The notes under the pieces are model-generated. The model was given only the letters and a program-made list of their open reading frames with translations, did no database searches and was not told the origin of the DNA. The translations under genes and the position numbers were made by a program. 64,000 bases of DNA from an uncultured Acetatifactor sp. (lineage in GTDB: Bacteria > Bacillota > Clostridia > Lachnospirales > Lachnospiraceae): assembly GCA_910579755.1 (NCBI GenBank), contig CAJTVB010000019.1, forward strand, positions 7,228-71,227. The letters run 5' to 3'. Every line of letters starts with the position of its first letter. The first letter of the stretch is position 1. Of the stretch, positions 17,990-26,918 are shown piece by piece.

Positions 17990-19834
17990 TTATGCCGCCT
18001 CAAACTGACTGTTGTACAGCTCCGCATAGAAACCGCCCTTCGCCATCAGCTCCACATGATTGCCGCTCTCGATCACGTCTCCGTCCTTCATCACCAGAAT
18101 CAGATCGGCGTTTTTAATGGTAGAAAGCCTATGCGCAATGATAAAGGAGGTCCGCCCTCTGGTAAGGATATCCATAGCCTCCTGAATCCTGGCCTCGGTA
18201 CGGGTATCCACGGAGCTGGTGGCCTCGTCCAGAATCAGCAGAGGAGCATTCTCCACCATGGCTCTGGCAATGGTAATCAGCTGCTTCTGCCCTGCGGACA
18301 GATTGGCCTTATCGTTCAATACGGTATCGTACCCGTTAGGCAGAGTGCTGATAAAGTGGTCGATACCTGCCGCCCGGCAGGCTCCCCGAAGCTCATCCTC
18401 CGGCACGTCCTTTTTACTGTAAACAATATTTTCCCGGATGGTTCCTTCGAAAAGCCAGGTGTCCTGAAGCACCATTCCAAACAGATCGTGAATATTTTTC
18501 CTGGTCAGCTCCTCCAGCGGAATGCCGTCGATGAGGATCTGTCCCCCGTCCAGCTCGTAAAACCGCATCAGCAGATTCACCATAGTGGTCTTTCCCGCAC
18601 CTGTAGGACCCACAATAGCCACCTTCATTCCTGGCCGGGCATGAGCGGAAAAGTCATGAATAATCGTCTTGCCCGGCTCATATCCAAACTTTACATGGCG
18701 AAATTCCACGTCTCCCTGGGCGTTCTTCAGCTCCCGGGTCTTATGGCTCTCATCCTCCATCTGCGGACCGTCCAGGAATTCAAATACCCGTTCGCTTGCC
18801 GCCGTCATGGACTGCATGCTGGTCATTGCCTGAGCGATCTGACTCAAGGGCGTGGTAAACAGACGGACATACAGCATAAACGCCACAATCACGCCAAAGG
18901 TAATATGCCCCTGAAGCACCAGCATCGCTCCCACCACACACACTGCCACATATCCGAAATTTCCAATAAATCCCATAATCGGCATCATAAGTCCCGACAA
19001 AAACTGGCTCTTCCAGGCGCTGTTATAGAGACTCTCATTGATCTGGTCAAAAGTCTTAATGGCCTTCTTTTCCCCATTATAAGCCTTTACCACATTATGC
19101 CCGGTATAAATCTCCTCAATATGCCCGTTGATCAGTCCCAGCTGCTTCTGCTGCGCGGTAAAATATTTCTGAGAACGTCCCATCACCGCGGACATGATGG
19201 CAAATCCAAACAGGCTGGAAAAGATTGCCGTCAGGGCCATGACCCAGTTGGTATAAAACATCATGATCAGAGAACCCAGAAACATGGTGGCCGCCGTAAA
19301 CAGGGATACGATAGACTGGCTCATGCTCTGGCCGATAGTATCCACATCATTGGTCACCCGGCTCAGCACATCTCCGTAGGTGTTGGTAGTAAAATAGCTT
19401 AAGGGCACCCGGTTGATCTTCACATCGATGTCACCCCGAAGCCTTCTGGTCAGCTTCTGGGTGATAGTGGTCATGGTATAGGACTGTACATAGGATAAAA
19501 TGGCGCTGACGCCGTAAAGGCATCCCAGAGAAATGGCAATCCCCCACACCGCATCCATATCCACCCCGGAAATCAGTCCTCTCTGAATGGCGTCCGTCAT
19601 ATCGCTGAGCCGGTCCGGTCCGATCAGGGAACAGATTGATCCGCCCATGGCAAACACCACCGCCATTACGATAAAGGGCATAAAGCTTTTGCTGTAGACC
19701 ATCAGCCGCCCCCAGGCCTTTCGAAAATCCTTGGGCTTCCCTGCCGGCCCCCGTCCGTGCATTCCCGGTCCATGCATTCTCGGACCGGCTCCCTGCGCCT
19801 TATTATCCTTCATTACCTGTTCCTCTCTTTTCAT
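17990..19834 (-). CDS. ABC exporter half-transporter, consensus ATPase site
   Basis: Permease-ATPase fusion of 614 residues. An unusual N-terminal tail rich in G, M, H and P (residues about 14-35) precedes six predicted membrane helices (about 50-340) and an ATPase domain with Walker A GPTGAGKTT (409-417), signature LSAGQKQ and Walker B LLILDEATSSVD containing the catalytic glutamate. Its ATG overlaps the stop of the upstream half-transporter (ATGA, 19,831-19,834), which indicates translational coupling and a heterodimer. The class (MdlB/YheH-like) exports drugs, lipids or peptides; the substrate is unknown. It is the last gene of the marR operon. Confidence 0.94.
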   Translation of the reverse strand: MKREEQVMKDNKAQGAGPRMHGPGMHGRGPAGKPKDFRKAWGRLMVYSKSFMPFIVMAVVFAMGGSICSLIGPDRLSDMTDAIQRGLISGVDMDAVWGIAISLGCLYGVSAILSYVQSYTMTTITQKLTRRLRGDIDVKINRVPLSYFTTNTYGDVLSRVTNDVDTIGQSMSQSIVSLFTAATMFLGSLIMMFYTNWVMALTAIFSSLFGFAIMSAVMGRSQKYFTAQQKQLGLINGHIEEIYTGHNVVKAYNGEKKAIKTFDQINESLYNSAWKSQFLSGLMMPIMGFIGNFGYVAVCVVGAMLVLQGHITFGVIVAFMLYVRLFTTPLSQIAQAMTSMQSMTAASERVFEFLDGPQMEDESHKTRELKNAQGDVEFRHVKFGYEPGKTIIHDFSAHARPGMKVAIVGPTGAGKTTMVNLLMRFYELDGGQILIDGIPLEELTRKNIHDLFGMVLQDTWLFEGTIRENIVYSKKDVPEDELRGACRAAGIDHFISTLPNGYDTVLNDKANLSAGQKQLITIARAMVENAPLLILDEATSSVDTRTEARIQEAMDILTRGRTSFIIAHRLSTIKNADLILVMKDGDVIESGNHVELMAKGGFYAELYNSQFEAA

Positions 19835-21588
19835 CCCGCAAGCTCCTCCTTTGACAGCTGTGACAATGCGATCTGCTGATATACCTGACAGCTTTCCATC
19901 AGCTCCTCATGAGTGCCGATCCCCACTGCCTTTCCGTCTGAAAGCACAATGATTTTGTCCGCATTCTTGATGGTGCCGATGCGCTGAGCCACAATCAGTG
20001 TAGTGGTCTGGTCCGTCTCCTGCTTCAAAGCGCTTCTCAGAATCCGGTCCGTCTTATAATCCAAGGCGGAAAAGGAATCGTCGAAAATATAGATTTCCGG
20101 CTTCCGGCACACCGCCCGGGCAATGGCCAGACGCTGCTTCTGTCCTCCCGAAAAATTGCTTCCCCCCTGGGCCACAGCCCCCTGATATCCGTCCTCCAGC
20201 TTTTCCACAAACTCCCTGCCCTGGGCGATAGCCACGGCCTTTTTGATCTCCTCCGAAGAAGTTTCCCTGCCGTTATCCCCGTAGGCGATATTTTCCTCCA
20301 CGGTACCGGCAAACATCACCGCCTTCTGGGACACGTACCCCAGCTTGTTGTGCAGCGCCTCCAGGGTATAATCCTTTACGTTGACCCCGTCTACCAGAAC
20401 CTCTCCCTCCGTGGCATCATAAAACCGGGGAAGCAGATTTACCAGCGTGGACTTTCCGCTGCCGGTAGCGCCGATGAAAGCTACCGTCTCGCCCTTGCGG
20501 GCGGTAAAGGAAATATTTTCCAGTACATTTCCGCCCGCATCCGGATACCGAAAGCTCACATTGCGGAATTCCACCTGCCCCTCCATTCCGGGCTTTCCCT
20601 CTGTGACAGTCCCGTCAGAAATACCGCACTGTCTGTCCAGCACCTCGTTGATGCGCTTCGCGGACACCAGCGTTCGGGGAAGCATAATAAAGATCATGGT
20701 CATCATCATAAACGCGGAGACCACCTGCATGGCATAGGAGGAAAATACCACCATATCCGAAAACAGCCCGATTCGCTCCGCCATGGCCGCCTGACTGATC
20801 AAATATGCCCCGATGCAGTAAATGGAAAGGGTCAGCCCATTCATAATGATATTCATAAAAGGATTCATCACCGCCATGGTGCGGAAGGCAAACAAATTGT
20901 TATCCATCAGCTCGCCGCTGGCCTTTTCAAACTTCTCTTCCTGGTATTCTTCTGCGTTGTAGGCCCGCACCACCCGGATGCCCATCAGATTTTCCCGGGT
21001 CACCCGGTTCAGATTATCCGTCAGGGTCTGCATTTTGCGAAACCTGGGCAGTGTGATAGAGGTGATAATCAAAATCAGTGTTACCAGGGCCACTACCGCC
21101 ACGCCGGTGCTGGCTGTCCACTGCCAGCTTTTCCCCACGATCTTCGTCATGGCCCAGACCGCCATCACAGGAGCTTTGATGATCAGCTGCAGCCCCATGG
21201 TAATCAGCATCTGCACCTGGGTCACGTCATTGGTGGAACGGGTGATCAGACTGGGGGTGGAAAAACCGTTGATCTCCTCCATGGAAAAGCTCTCCACCTT
21301 GTAAAATACCGCGGCGCGCAGCCTTCTGGAAAAGGACGCCCCCAGTCTGGCGCTGAAAAATCCCACGGTCACGGCCAGTGCCAGACTGACCAGGGCGCAG
21401 GCCAGCATCCTGCCTCCGGCTCCAAGAATATCGCTCATTTGGCTCCCTTGTGTCTGCACCATCCTGGTGATCTCAGACATGTAATCCGGCAGCTTCAGAT
21501 CCAGTCCCACCTGAGCAACCACCAAAACCAGGCTGACCGCCGCAATCAGCCAGTCTTCTTTTTTCAAATACTTGAAAATCTTTAACAT
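19831..21588 (-). CDS. ABC exporter half-transporter, degenerate ATPase site
   Basis: Permease-ATPase fusion of 585 residues, partner of the next gene. Six membrane helices fill roughly residues 15-310. The ATPase domain has Walker A GATGSGKST and signature FSGGQKQR, but Walker B reads IYIFDDSFSALD, with aspartate where the catalytic glutamate normally stands. This pattern is known from heterodimeric exporters such as BmrC/BmrD and TM287/288, in which only one of two ATP sites hydrolyses efficiently. It begins 26 nt after the marR gene and overlaps the next gene by 4 nt, so the three form one operon. Confidence 0.94.
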   Translation of the reverse strand: MLKIFKYLKKEDWLIAAVSLVLVVAQVGLDLKLPDYMSEITRMVQTQGSQMSDILGAGGRMLACALVSLALAVTVGFFSARLGASFSRRLRAAVFYKVESFSMEEINGFSTPSLITRSTNDVTQVQMLITMGLQLIIKAPVMAVWAMTKIVGKSWQWTASTGVAVVALVTLILIITSITLPRFRKMQTLTDNLNRVTRENLMGIRVVRAYNAEEYQEEKFEKASGELMDNNLFAFRTMAVMNPFMNIIMNGLTLSIYCIGAYLISQAAMAERIGLFSDMVVFSSYAMQVVSAFMMMTMIFIMLPRTLVSAKRINEVLDRQCGISDGTVTEGKPGMEGQVEFRNVSFRYPDAGGNVLENISFTARKGETVAFIGATGSGKSTLVNLLPRFYDATEGEVLVDGVNVKDYTLEALHNKLGYVSQKAVMFAGTVEENIAYGDNGRETSSEEIKKAVAIAQGREFVEKLEDGYQGAVAQGGSNFSGGQKQRLAIARAVCRKPEIYIFDDSFSALDYKTDRILRSALKQETDQTTTLIVAQRIGTIKNADKIIVLSDGKAVGIGTHEELMESCQVYQQIALSQLSKEELAG

Positions 21589-21614
21589 GCTTCTCTCCTC
21601 CTGTTGTCATATGC

Positions 21615-22091
21615 TTATGTGAAATTCTGTTTCATCTTGTTGATCAGGCGGATAAGTTCATCCAACTCCTCCTCGGAAAAGCCCCTCGTAGCCTGCTGTT
21701 CCATCTGTCCGGCTCCCGCCATCCAGCTCTGTATGCTGTCCTGTACCGCCTCCGACAGTGTAATCTTTTTCAGCCTGGCGTCGTGATCCACCGGTCTCCT
21801 TTGTACAATGCCCTTTTTCTCCATCATCTGCAGCATCTTGGAAATGGTGGAACGCTGTACCTTCATTTGCTCCTCCAGATCCTTCTGGTAAATATCCCTG
21901 TCCCGGTTCTCCCACAGAAAAGCAATTACCCCGAAATTGGCGGGAGAAAGTCCCTCCCAAACCTGATTTCCCCCGGCAGCCTTCTCGCTGATCCCTGCAA
22001 AGTACCGTTTGATGGTATGAGCCAGCCCATTCAGCTCCAGTACCACACTGGAACGCTTCTGCCGCATCTCCTCATCCTTTCTCCCCTCCAT
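21615..22091 (-). CDS. MarR-family transcriptional regulator
   Basis: Winged-helix regulator of 158 residues. The central domain shows the MarR pattern: GLSPANFGVIAFLWENRD, QKDLEEQMKVQRSTISKMLQMMEKKGIVQR (recognition helix) and DARLKKITLSEAVQ (wing), flanked by dimerisation helices. The start is supported by GGGAGG 9 nt upstream. It is the first gene of an operon with the two exporter halves, so it most likely represses them and itself, being released by a compound the exporter removes. Three direct repeats in the upstream region (22,176-22,215) are candidate binding sites. Confidence 0.92.
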   Translation of the reverse strand: MEGRKDEEMRQKRSSVVLELNGLAHTIKRYFAGISEKAAGGNQVWEGLSPANFGVIAFLWENRDRDIYQKDLEEQMKVQRSTISKMLQMMEKKGIVQRRPVDHDARLKKITLSEAVQDSIQSWMAGAGQMEQQATRGFSEEELDELIRLINKMKQNFT

Positions 22092-22175
22092 ATGGCTGAA
22101 CCTCCCTCTTAAAATAATGTTTCCTCACTTTACCATTTTTTACTGCTATTTTATACATTTTATTTTTCCTTTATA

Positions 22176-22215
22176 ATTGTTTCTCTTTTCTACTGTTTCA
22201 TAATTCAACTGTTTC
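22176..22215 (-). repeat. Three 16-bp-spaced direct repeats upstream of marR
   Basis: The octamer GAAACAGT (minus strand; one copy GAAACAAT) occurs at 22,208, 22,192 and 22,176, exactly 16 bp apart. It lies about 85-130 nt upstream of the marR start in an AT-rich stretch that should hold the promoter, so it is a candidate operator array. Confidence 0.4.
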
Positions 22216-22240
22216 CTTATCTAACAACTATTATATCCAC

Positions 22241-22279
22241 AAAAAAAGAAAATGCAACAGTTTCTTATCGGAAACTGTT
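22241..22279 (-). terminator. Rho-independent terminator after the DUF951 gene
   Basis: On the minus strand AACAGTTTC and GAAACTGTT form a nine-pair stem with a 6-nt loop, followed by GCATTTTCTTTTTTT. It lies 100 nt after the DUF951 stop and before marR, and would end the ydcF-DUF951 transcript. Confidence 0.8.
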
Positions 22280-22379
22280 ACATCTTCCCTGGTGTCTTTA
22301 TTTGTACTTTTCCTGATTCCTTTCCCCTCGGTTTATCTAATCTTTGTCTTCCCGGCGCCGAATCTCCGAAGCGCTATAC

Positions 22380-22571
22380 TCATCCCGCCTGATCCGCGGT
22401 CTGAATCTCCTTCACATTTTTTTCCAAAAGCCTCCTTGCAATCATGACCTGGTGGCCGCAGCCCCTGCACTTAATCCTGAAATCCGCTCCTACCCGAAGC
22501 ACCTCCCACTCCTTGCTTCCGCAGGGATGCTGCTTTTTCAGCTTCAAAATATCTCCTATATTGATGTCCAT
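22380..22571 (-). CDS. DUF951 domain-containing protein
   Basis: Small protein of 63 residues matching the DUF951 family: DINIGDILKLKKQHPCGS at the start, then GADFRIKCRGCGHQVMI. The single cysteine in HPCGS and the CRGC pair could bind zinc. In Bacillota this family is widespread and often sits near chromosome-partitioning or translation genes; its function is unknown. The ATG at 22,571 is chosen because conserved homology begins there and a purine-rich AAGGGAAGG precedes it; two earlier in-frame starts would add up to eight residues. It is 47 nt downstream of the YdcF gene. Confidence 0.88.
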   Translation of the reverse strand: MDINIGDILKLKKQHPCGSKEWEVLRVGADFRIKCRGCGHQVMIARRLLEKNVKEIQTADQAG

Positions 22572-22618
22572 CTTCATCCTTCCCTTCTGACCCACTTACT
22601 GCCGTCGCCGGCGCAAAC

Positions 22619-23536
22619 CTACAGATTTCCCACCAGGAAATCCTTTATCACTCCCAAAAACTCCCGCAGCAGATTATTGGGATTCATCCACAATACAGAA
22701 CCTGCCGCCATCCCCTCTACGTTTGCATATCCCTGCTTTTCTGCGATCTTCATAGCCCGAAAAACATGAAAATTGTTGGTCACGATCACCACCCTGCTGT
22801 TTTTCCTGTCCAACAGTTCACCGCTGAACCTAAGATTTTCAAAGGTGTTCGTAGACCGGTCCTCCTTCGTAATCCGCTCCGGAGCAATTCCTGCGTCGAT
22901 AAGATACTGCTCCATTCCGGCCGCCTCGCTGACCGGCTCGTTGCTCCCCTGGCCTCCGGACACAATAACCCGGGTCCCGGGATTCTCCAGCAGGTACTCC
23001 GCCGCCCGGTCCAGTCTGAGGCGCAGGGCCTGACTGGGGCCGTCTGCCTTCCACTGAGCCCCCAGCACGATCAAATAATCCGCTCCCGGCAAGGCACCCG
23101 CCTCAAACCGCGCCAGGATCATTCCCATGACCACTATGAATATCAACAGGCCAAGTCCTGTAACTCCAAGGATTCCTGCCTTCAGCCACCCGGGCATGGC
23201 GTTTATGAGCCTTCGGTCCATAAACACCCAGGATGCCAGGAAAAATGCGGCCCCCAGAACCCCCCAGACCAGATAAAAACGGGATCCGAATCCCGCTATG
23301 GAAATGCATATGCAATAAATAATGCAAATTGCACCCAATATGCCGAATATCATTGCTCCTGCTGACAATTTTTTTCTGTTTCTCCCTCTTTCTTCCAGAT
23401 AAATAACCCTTTTTGCTTCACTTAAGGGAATCAGCCGATCCTTCTTTTTTCCCATTCTTCTCGTTTCCCGTAACAGTTTTCTGAAGTCTCCTTCCGCAAC
23501 ATAACTAATATAGCACATAATAAACAGCCTTCTCAA
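22619..23536 (-). CDS. YdcF/SanA-like (DUF218) membrane protein
   Basis: Membrane protein with a C-terminal DUF218 domain. Three to four hydrophobic segments lie at about residues 59-80, 86-105 and 120-142. The DUF218 part begins GADYLIVLGAQ and contains RLRLDRAAEYLLENPGTRVIVSGGQG, EAAGMEQYLIDAGI, ERITKEDRSTNTFENLRFS and VVIVTNNFHVFRAM, all family hallmarks. Relatives are tied to envelope integrity, and the reaction is unknown. The TTG at 23,536 has AAGGAG 8 nt upstream; the ATG at 23,455 (278 residues) has only a weak site and is the alternative. It is followed by the DUF951 gene and faces away from the ATPase gene. Confidence 0.85.
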   Translation of the reverse strand: MRRLFIMCYISYVAEGDFRKLLRETRRMGKKKDRLIPLSEAKRVIYLEERGRNRKKLSAGAMIFGILGAICIIYCICISIAGFGSRFYLVWGVLGAAFFLASWVFMDRRLINAMPGWLKAGILGVTGLGLLIFIVVMGMILARFEAGALPGADYLIVLGAQWKADGPSQALRLRLDRAAEYLLENPGTRVIVSGGQGSNEPVSEAAGMEQYLIDAGIAPERITKEDRSTNTFENLRFSGELLDRKNSRVVIVTNNFHVFRAMKIAEKQGYANVEGMAAGSVLWMNPNNLLREFLGVIKDFLVGNL

Positions 23537-23614
23537 TAGGATGCTCCTTGAGATTTTCTTAAGATTTTATGATTCTTCAAGGATTCTCTGACGCAGCCCC
23601 ACATATTTTTCCCG

Positions 23615-23643
23615 TTGCCTATTCTATTTCCTTTGGATATAAT
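23615..23643 (+). promoter_or_regulatory. Promoter of the ATPase/nuclease-sirtuin pair
   Basis: TTGCCT and a perfect TATAAT are 17 nt apart, ending 34 nt before the GTG start at 23,678. This is a strong vegetative promoter match. Confidence 0.7.
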
Positions 23644-23677
23644 AAAAGAAAAGCCGTATGCGAAAAGAGGTGAGTCT

Positions 23678-25414
23678 GTGAGCAGAAAAGCCAAACTGCC
23701 TATCGGCATTGAAAATTTTGAAAAAGTGCGCACCCTGGGATTTTATTATGTTGACAAAACAGGATTAATCAAAGAGTTGCTGGATAATTGGGGAGAAGTA
23801 AATCTGTTCACCCGGCCCAGGCGATTCGGGAAAACTCTCAATATGAGCATGTTGAAATACTTTTTTGAATATGGCTGTGACAGGTCTCTGTTTGACGGTC
23901 TGTTGATTGCCGGGGAACAGGAGCTATGTGCAGAATATATGGGGAAGTTTCCAGTAATTTCAATCACTCTGAAGGGGGCAGCCTCAGACAATTTTGAAGG
24001 CGCACGGGCCATGCTTCGGTCCATCATTGGAGATGAGGCGCTGCGTTTTCGGTTTTTGCTGGACAGCGAACGTCTTTCGAGAGAAGAAAAAGCACGTTTT
24101 GCACAGTTGATCCATGTGGATGCAAGCGGACAGCACGGATACATTATGCCGGACGATGTACTGGCAGACAGCCTGCGCACTTTATCCGGTCTTCTGCGAA
24201 AACATTATGGACAGAAAGTCATCCTTTTAATAGATGAATACGATGTTCCGCTGGACAAGGCACAGCAATACGATTACTACGACAGCATGATTACTCTTCT
24301 CCGCTCTCTGTTCGGCCAGGTTCTGAAAACAAATGACAGCCTTTATTTTGCCGTATTGACCGGTTGTTTGAGAATATCCAGGGAAAGCATATTTACGGGA
24401 TTAAACAATCTTAAGATCATGTCAATTACAAATGTACAGTTTGATGAGCATTTTGGATTTACAGACGCAGAGATCAGAAAGCTTCTGAATTATTATGATC
24501 TGGACAACAAATACGATACGGTCAGAACATGGTATGACGGATATCATTTTGGCAATGAAGATGTTTATTGTCCCTGGGATGTGATCAACTACGTAGATTT
24601 GCTCCGCGGGGAACCGGATGCTTCTCCGAAATCCTTCTGGATCAATACCAGCGAAAACAGCATTGTCCGAAACTTTATCCGAATGGCCGGTCCGCAGACA
24701 AGGCGAGAACTTGAACAGCTTGTGAACGGGGAAAGTGTCACCCGAAAAGTCAATGAGGAATTAACCTACAGAGATCTTTATAGGAAGATCGATAATCTGT
24801 GGAGCGTGTTGTTTACTACGGGGTACCTTACCCAGCGTGGAAAAACAGACGATAAATTCTATCAGCTGGCAATCCCGAATCTGGAAATCAAAGAGGTTTT
24901 CGTTGAGCAGATATTAAATTGGTTTCAAGAGGAAGTCAGCAAGGATACCGCAAAGCTGGATGCATTTTGTACAGCATTTGCCACGGCAGATGCCATGGCC
25001 GTGGAATCACAGTTTAATGCCTATCTTTCAAAAACTATCAGCATCCGCGACACAAATGTGCGTAAGGATCGGAAAGAAAATTTTTACCATGGCATATTGC
25101 TGGGATTGTTGAGCCATCGTGAAGACTGGATCCTTGTATCCAATGCAGAATCCGGAGACGGCTACAGCGATATCCTGATCGAGCTGGAAAATGAAGAGGT
25201 TGGAATTGTAGTAGAAATCAAATATCCGGATAACGGGAATTTGGAAAAAGGATGTCTGGAAGCATTAGAACAAATAGAGCGTCTGCGGTATGAGGAAAAA
25301 CTTTTGCAAAACGGAATGACAACAATCTACCATTATGGAATTGCCTGTTATAAGAAAAAATGCATGGTGCAGGTCAGGCGCCGCACCCCGGGAGGTCATT
25401 ATGAAGGATTATGA
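23678..25414 (+). CDS. AAA-ATPase-like protein with PD-(D/E)XK nuclease domain (DUF1703)
   Basis: Product of 578 residues of the AAA-ATPase-like/DUF1703 family, abundant in gut Clostridia and Bacteroidia and often multicopy. The N-terminus has LPIGIENFEKVR, YYVDKTGLIKELL and the Walker A variant RPRRFGKTLNMSML. A Walker B-like LLIDEYDVPLDKA follows. The C-terminus holds the PD-(D/E)XK core: YSDILIELENEEVGIVVEIKY supplies D, E and K. The start is GTG at 23,678, 4 nt after AGAGGTGA; upstream in-frame codons lack a ribosome site. The cellular role is unproven; mobile-element or defence roles have been suggested for the family. It overlaps the sirtuin gene by 14 nt. Confidence 0.9.
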   Translation: MSRKAKLPIGIENFEKVRTLGFYYVDKTGLIKELLDNWGEVNLFTRPRRFGKTLNMSMLKYFFEYGCDRSLFDGLLIAGEQELCAEYMGKFPVISITLKGAASDNFEGARAMLRSIIGDEALRFRFLLDSERLSREEKARFAQLIHVDASGQHGYIMPDDVLADSLRTLSGLLRKHYGQKVILLIDEYDVPLDKAQQYDYYDSMITLLRSLFGQVLKTNDSLYFAVLTGCLRISRESIFTGLNNLKIMSITNVQFDEHFGFTDAEIRKLLNYYDLDNKYDTVRTWYDGYHFGNEDVYCPWDVINYVDLLRGEPDASPKSFWINTSENSIVRNFIRMAGPQTRRELEQLVNGESVTRKVNEELTYRDLYRKIDNLWSVLFTTGYLTQRGKTDDKFYQLAIPNLEIKEVFVEQILNWFQEEVSKDTAKLDAFCTAFATADAMAVESQFNAYLSKTISIRDTNVRKDRKENFYHGILLGLLSHREDWILVSNAESGDGYSDILIELENEEVGIVVEIKYPDNGNLEKGCLEALEQIERLRYEEKLLQNGMTTIYHYGIACYKKKCMVQVRRRTPGGHYEGL

Positions 25415-26129
25415 AAATCAGATCAGGGAACTGAAAAATATCATTGAAGCCAATGACAATATCGTATTTTTCGGCGGTGCAGGCGTCTCCACCGAAAGCG
25501 GCATCCCCGACTTTCGAAGCGTGGACGGGCTGTATAATCAGCAATACGATTACCCGCCGGAAACCATTCTAAGCCACACCTTTTACCGGAAAAATCCCCA
25601 GGAATTCTTCCGGTTCTACCGCAACAAAATGCTTTTTCTGGACGCTCAGCCCAATGCCGCCCACAAAAAGCTTGCCCAATTGGAACAGCAGGGCAAGCTG
25701 AAGGCAGTTATCACCCAGAATATCGACGGCCTGCACCAGGCTGCAGGCAGCAAAACCGTGCTGGAGCTGCACGGCAGCGTTCTTCGCAACTATTGCGAAA
25801 GCTGCAGAAAATTCCACGATGCCCCCTATATCCTGAACTCACAGGACATCCCCAAATGCCAGGCCTGCGGCGGCTCCGTAAAGCCCGACGTGGTGCTGTA
25901 CGAGGAAGGTCTTGATCAAAAAACCATAAACGCCGCAGTGCGTTTCATTCGGGAAGCCCAGGTACTGATCATCGGCGGCACCTCTCTGGCCGTATATCCC
26001 GCCGCCGGCCTGATCGATTATTTCCAGGGGGACAAACTGGTGGTGATCAACAAGGCCCCCACCCCCAGAGATTCTTACGCCGATCTGCTGATTCAGGCCC
26101 CTATCGGAGAAGTGTTTGCCCAGCTGTAA
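25401..26129 (+). CDS. cobB: NAD-dependent protein deacylase, sirtuin family
   Basis: Removes acyl groups from lysine side chains using NAD. The 242-residue product has GGAGVSTESGIPDFRS (NAD loop), TQNIDGLHQAAG, the catalytic histidine in ELHGSVLRNYC, two zinc-binding pairs (YCESC and KCQAC), KPDVVLYEE and GGTSLAVYPAAGLI. All four cysteines are present, so this is a metal-structured deacylase rather than the zinc-less SIR2 NADase type of phage-defence systems. The ATG at 25,401 has GGAGG 5 nt upstream. The gene overlaps the end of the ATPase/nuclease gene by 14 nt and is probably translated from the same message. Confidence 0.94.
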   Translation: MKDYENQIRELKNIIEANDNIVFFGGAGVSTESGIPDFRSVDGLYNQQYDYPPETILSHTFYRKNPQEFFRFYRNKMLFLDAQPNAAHKKLAQLEQQGKLKAVITQNIDGLHQAAGSKTVLELHGSVLRNYCESCRKFHDAPYILNSQDIPKCQACGGSVKPDVVLYEEGLDQKTINAAVRFIREAQVLIIGGTSLAVYPAAGLIDYFQGDKLVVINKAPTPRDSYADLLIQAPIGEVFAQL

Positions 26130-26185
26130 AACAAGCCGCCTATAATAGCAATGCCCCCTGTGAGGCAGTCTCTCCCAGGGGCTTG

Positions 26186-26890
26186 CTAGTATGTGAAGTG
26201 AAACACATTTGGAATGTCACCGCCAAATGTTCTGACTGCCATTCGGTACATCGCCTTTGCATGGATACGGTCGTGCCAGATAAAACGCCGCAGCACTTTC
26301 CGCAACGACCATTCTTCATTATAGCTGCCCAGGCTGACAATATTCTTCAAAAAATCCGGCTGGCCTTCGAGCAGCACAAAACCTCGCTGCCGACAGTCCA
26401 CAATCGTTCCTTCATGATCAGTCTCAACACCAATCTCCCCAAAGTAATAATCATTGACGTTTTTTGTGTGCTCATACATTTCAGATGCCGTGCGGGGAAC
26501 TTGCCCATAGAAGGTTTTCCGGACTGGCAGACAGCTTTTATTCTTGTCGGGAATCGCCTCATACAAATCCAGAAAATCCTGTGCGGATTTCAGTGCAAGT
26601 GCTTTTAATTCTTCGTATTCCGCTCTGGATAAAGGCTCTTTTTCTTCTTCAAAAAGGACATCAGAATCCGCATCCGAAATCGTAAGCAGTGAGGCTTTCT
26701 CCTGTGTAATTATCGTCTCCAAAGAGACGGGGACTGCTTCGCCTTTCCATTCCAGGTAAGATGCAACCTCTCCTGCCATCTTTTGCAGAGCAATATCCTT
26801 TGTCTCACCACGTGTATATGCTCCAACAAAGTTGTTGGCATACAAAATACTGTCATTGCCATTGTGCTCCCACACACACCGTATTTTCAT
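26186..26890 (-). CDS. HicB-like domain fused to DinB-like metal-binding domain
   Basis: Protein of 234 residues with two apparent parts. Residues 1-60 resemble HicB-type antitoxin folds (NNFVGAYTRGETKDIALQKMAGEVASYLEW). Residues about 100-234 resemble the DinB/DUF664 four-helix bundle: EHTKNVNDYYFGEIGVE and RRFIWHDRIHAKAMYRM contribute three histidines positioned like a DinB metal site. Homology is judged by pattern only. The ATG follows TTGGAGAAAG. No partner toxin (HicA-like) is seen nearby. Base composition is more AT-rich than in the neighbours, and the gene lies between the sirtuin and a broken hydrolase, so horizontal acquisition is possible. Confidence 0.7.
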   Translation of the reverse strand: MKIRCVWEHNGNDSILYANNFVGAYTRGETKDIALQKMAGEVASYLEWKGEAVPVSLETIITQEKASLLTISDADSDVLFEEEKEPLSRAEYEELKALALKSAQDFLDLYEAIPDKNKSCLPVRKTFYGQVPRTASEMYEHTKNVNDYYFGEIGVETDHEGTIVDCRQRGFVLLEGQPDFLKNIVSLGSYNEEWSLRKVLRRFIWHDRIHAKAMYRMAVRTFGGDIPNVFHFTY

Positions 26891-26918
26891 AATCTTTCTC
26901 CAATTTATATGGTTTATC

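Noticed and set aside
26140..26185. Hairpin after the sirtuin gene as a terminator
   Set aside because: AGCAA-GCCCC with GGGGC-TTGCT can pair, but neither strand has a U-run, so only an inverted repeat is certain.
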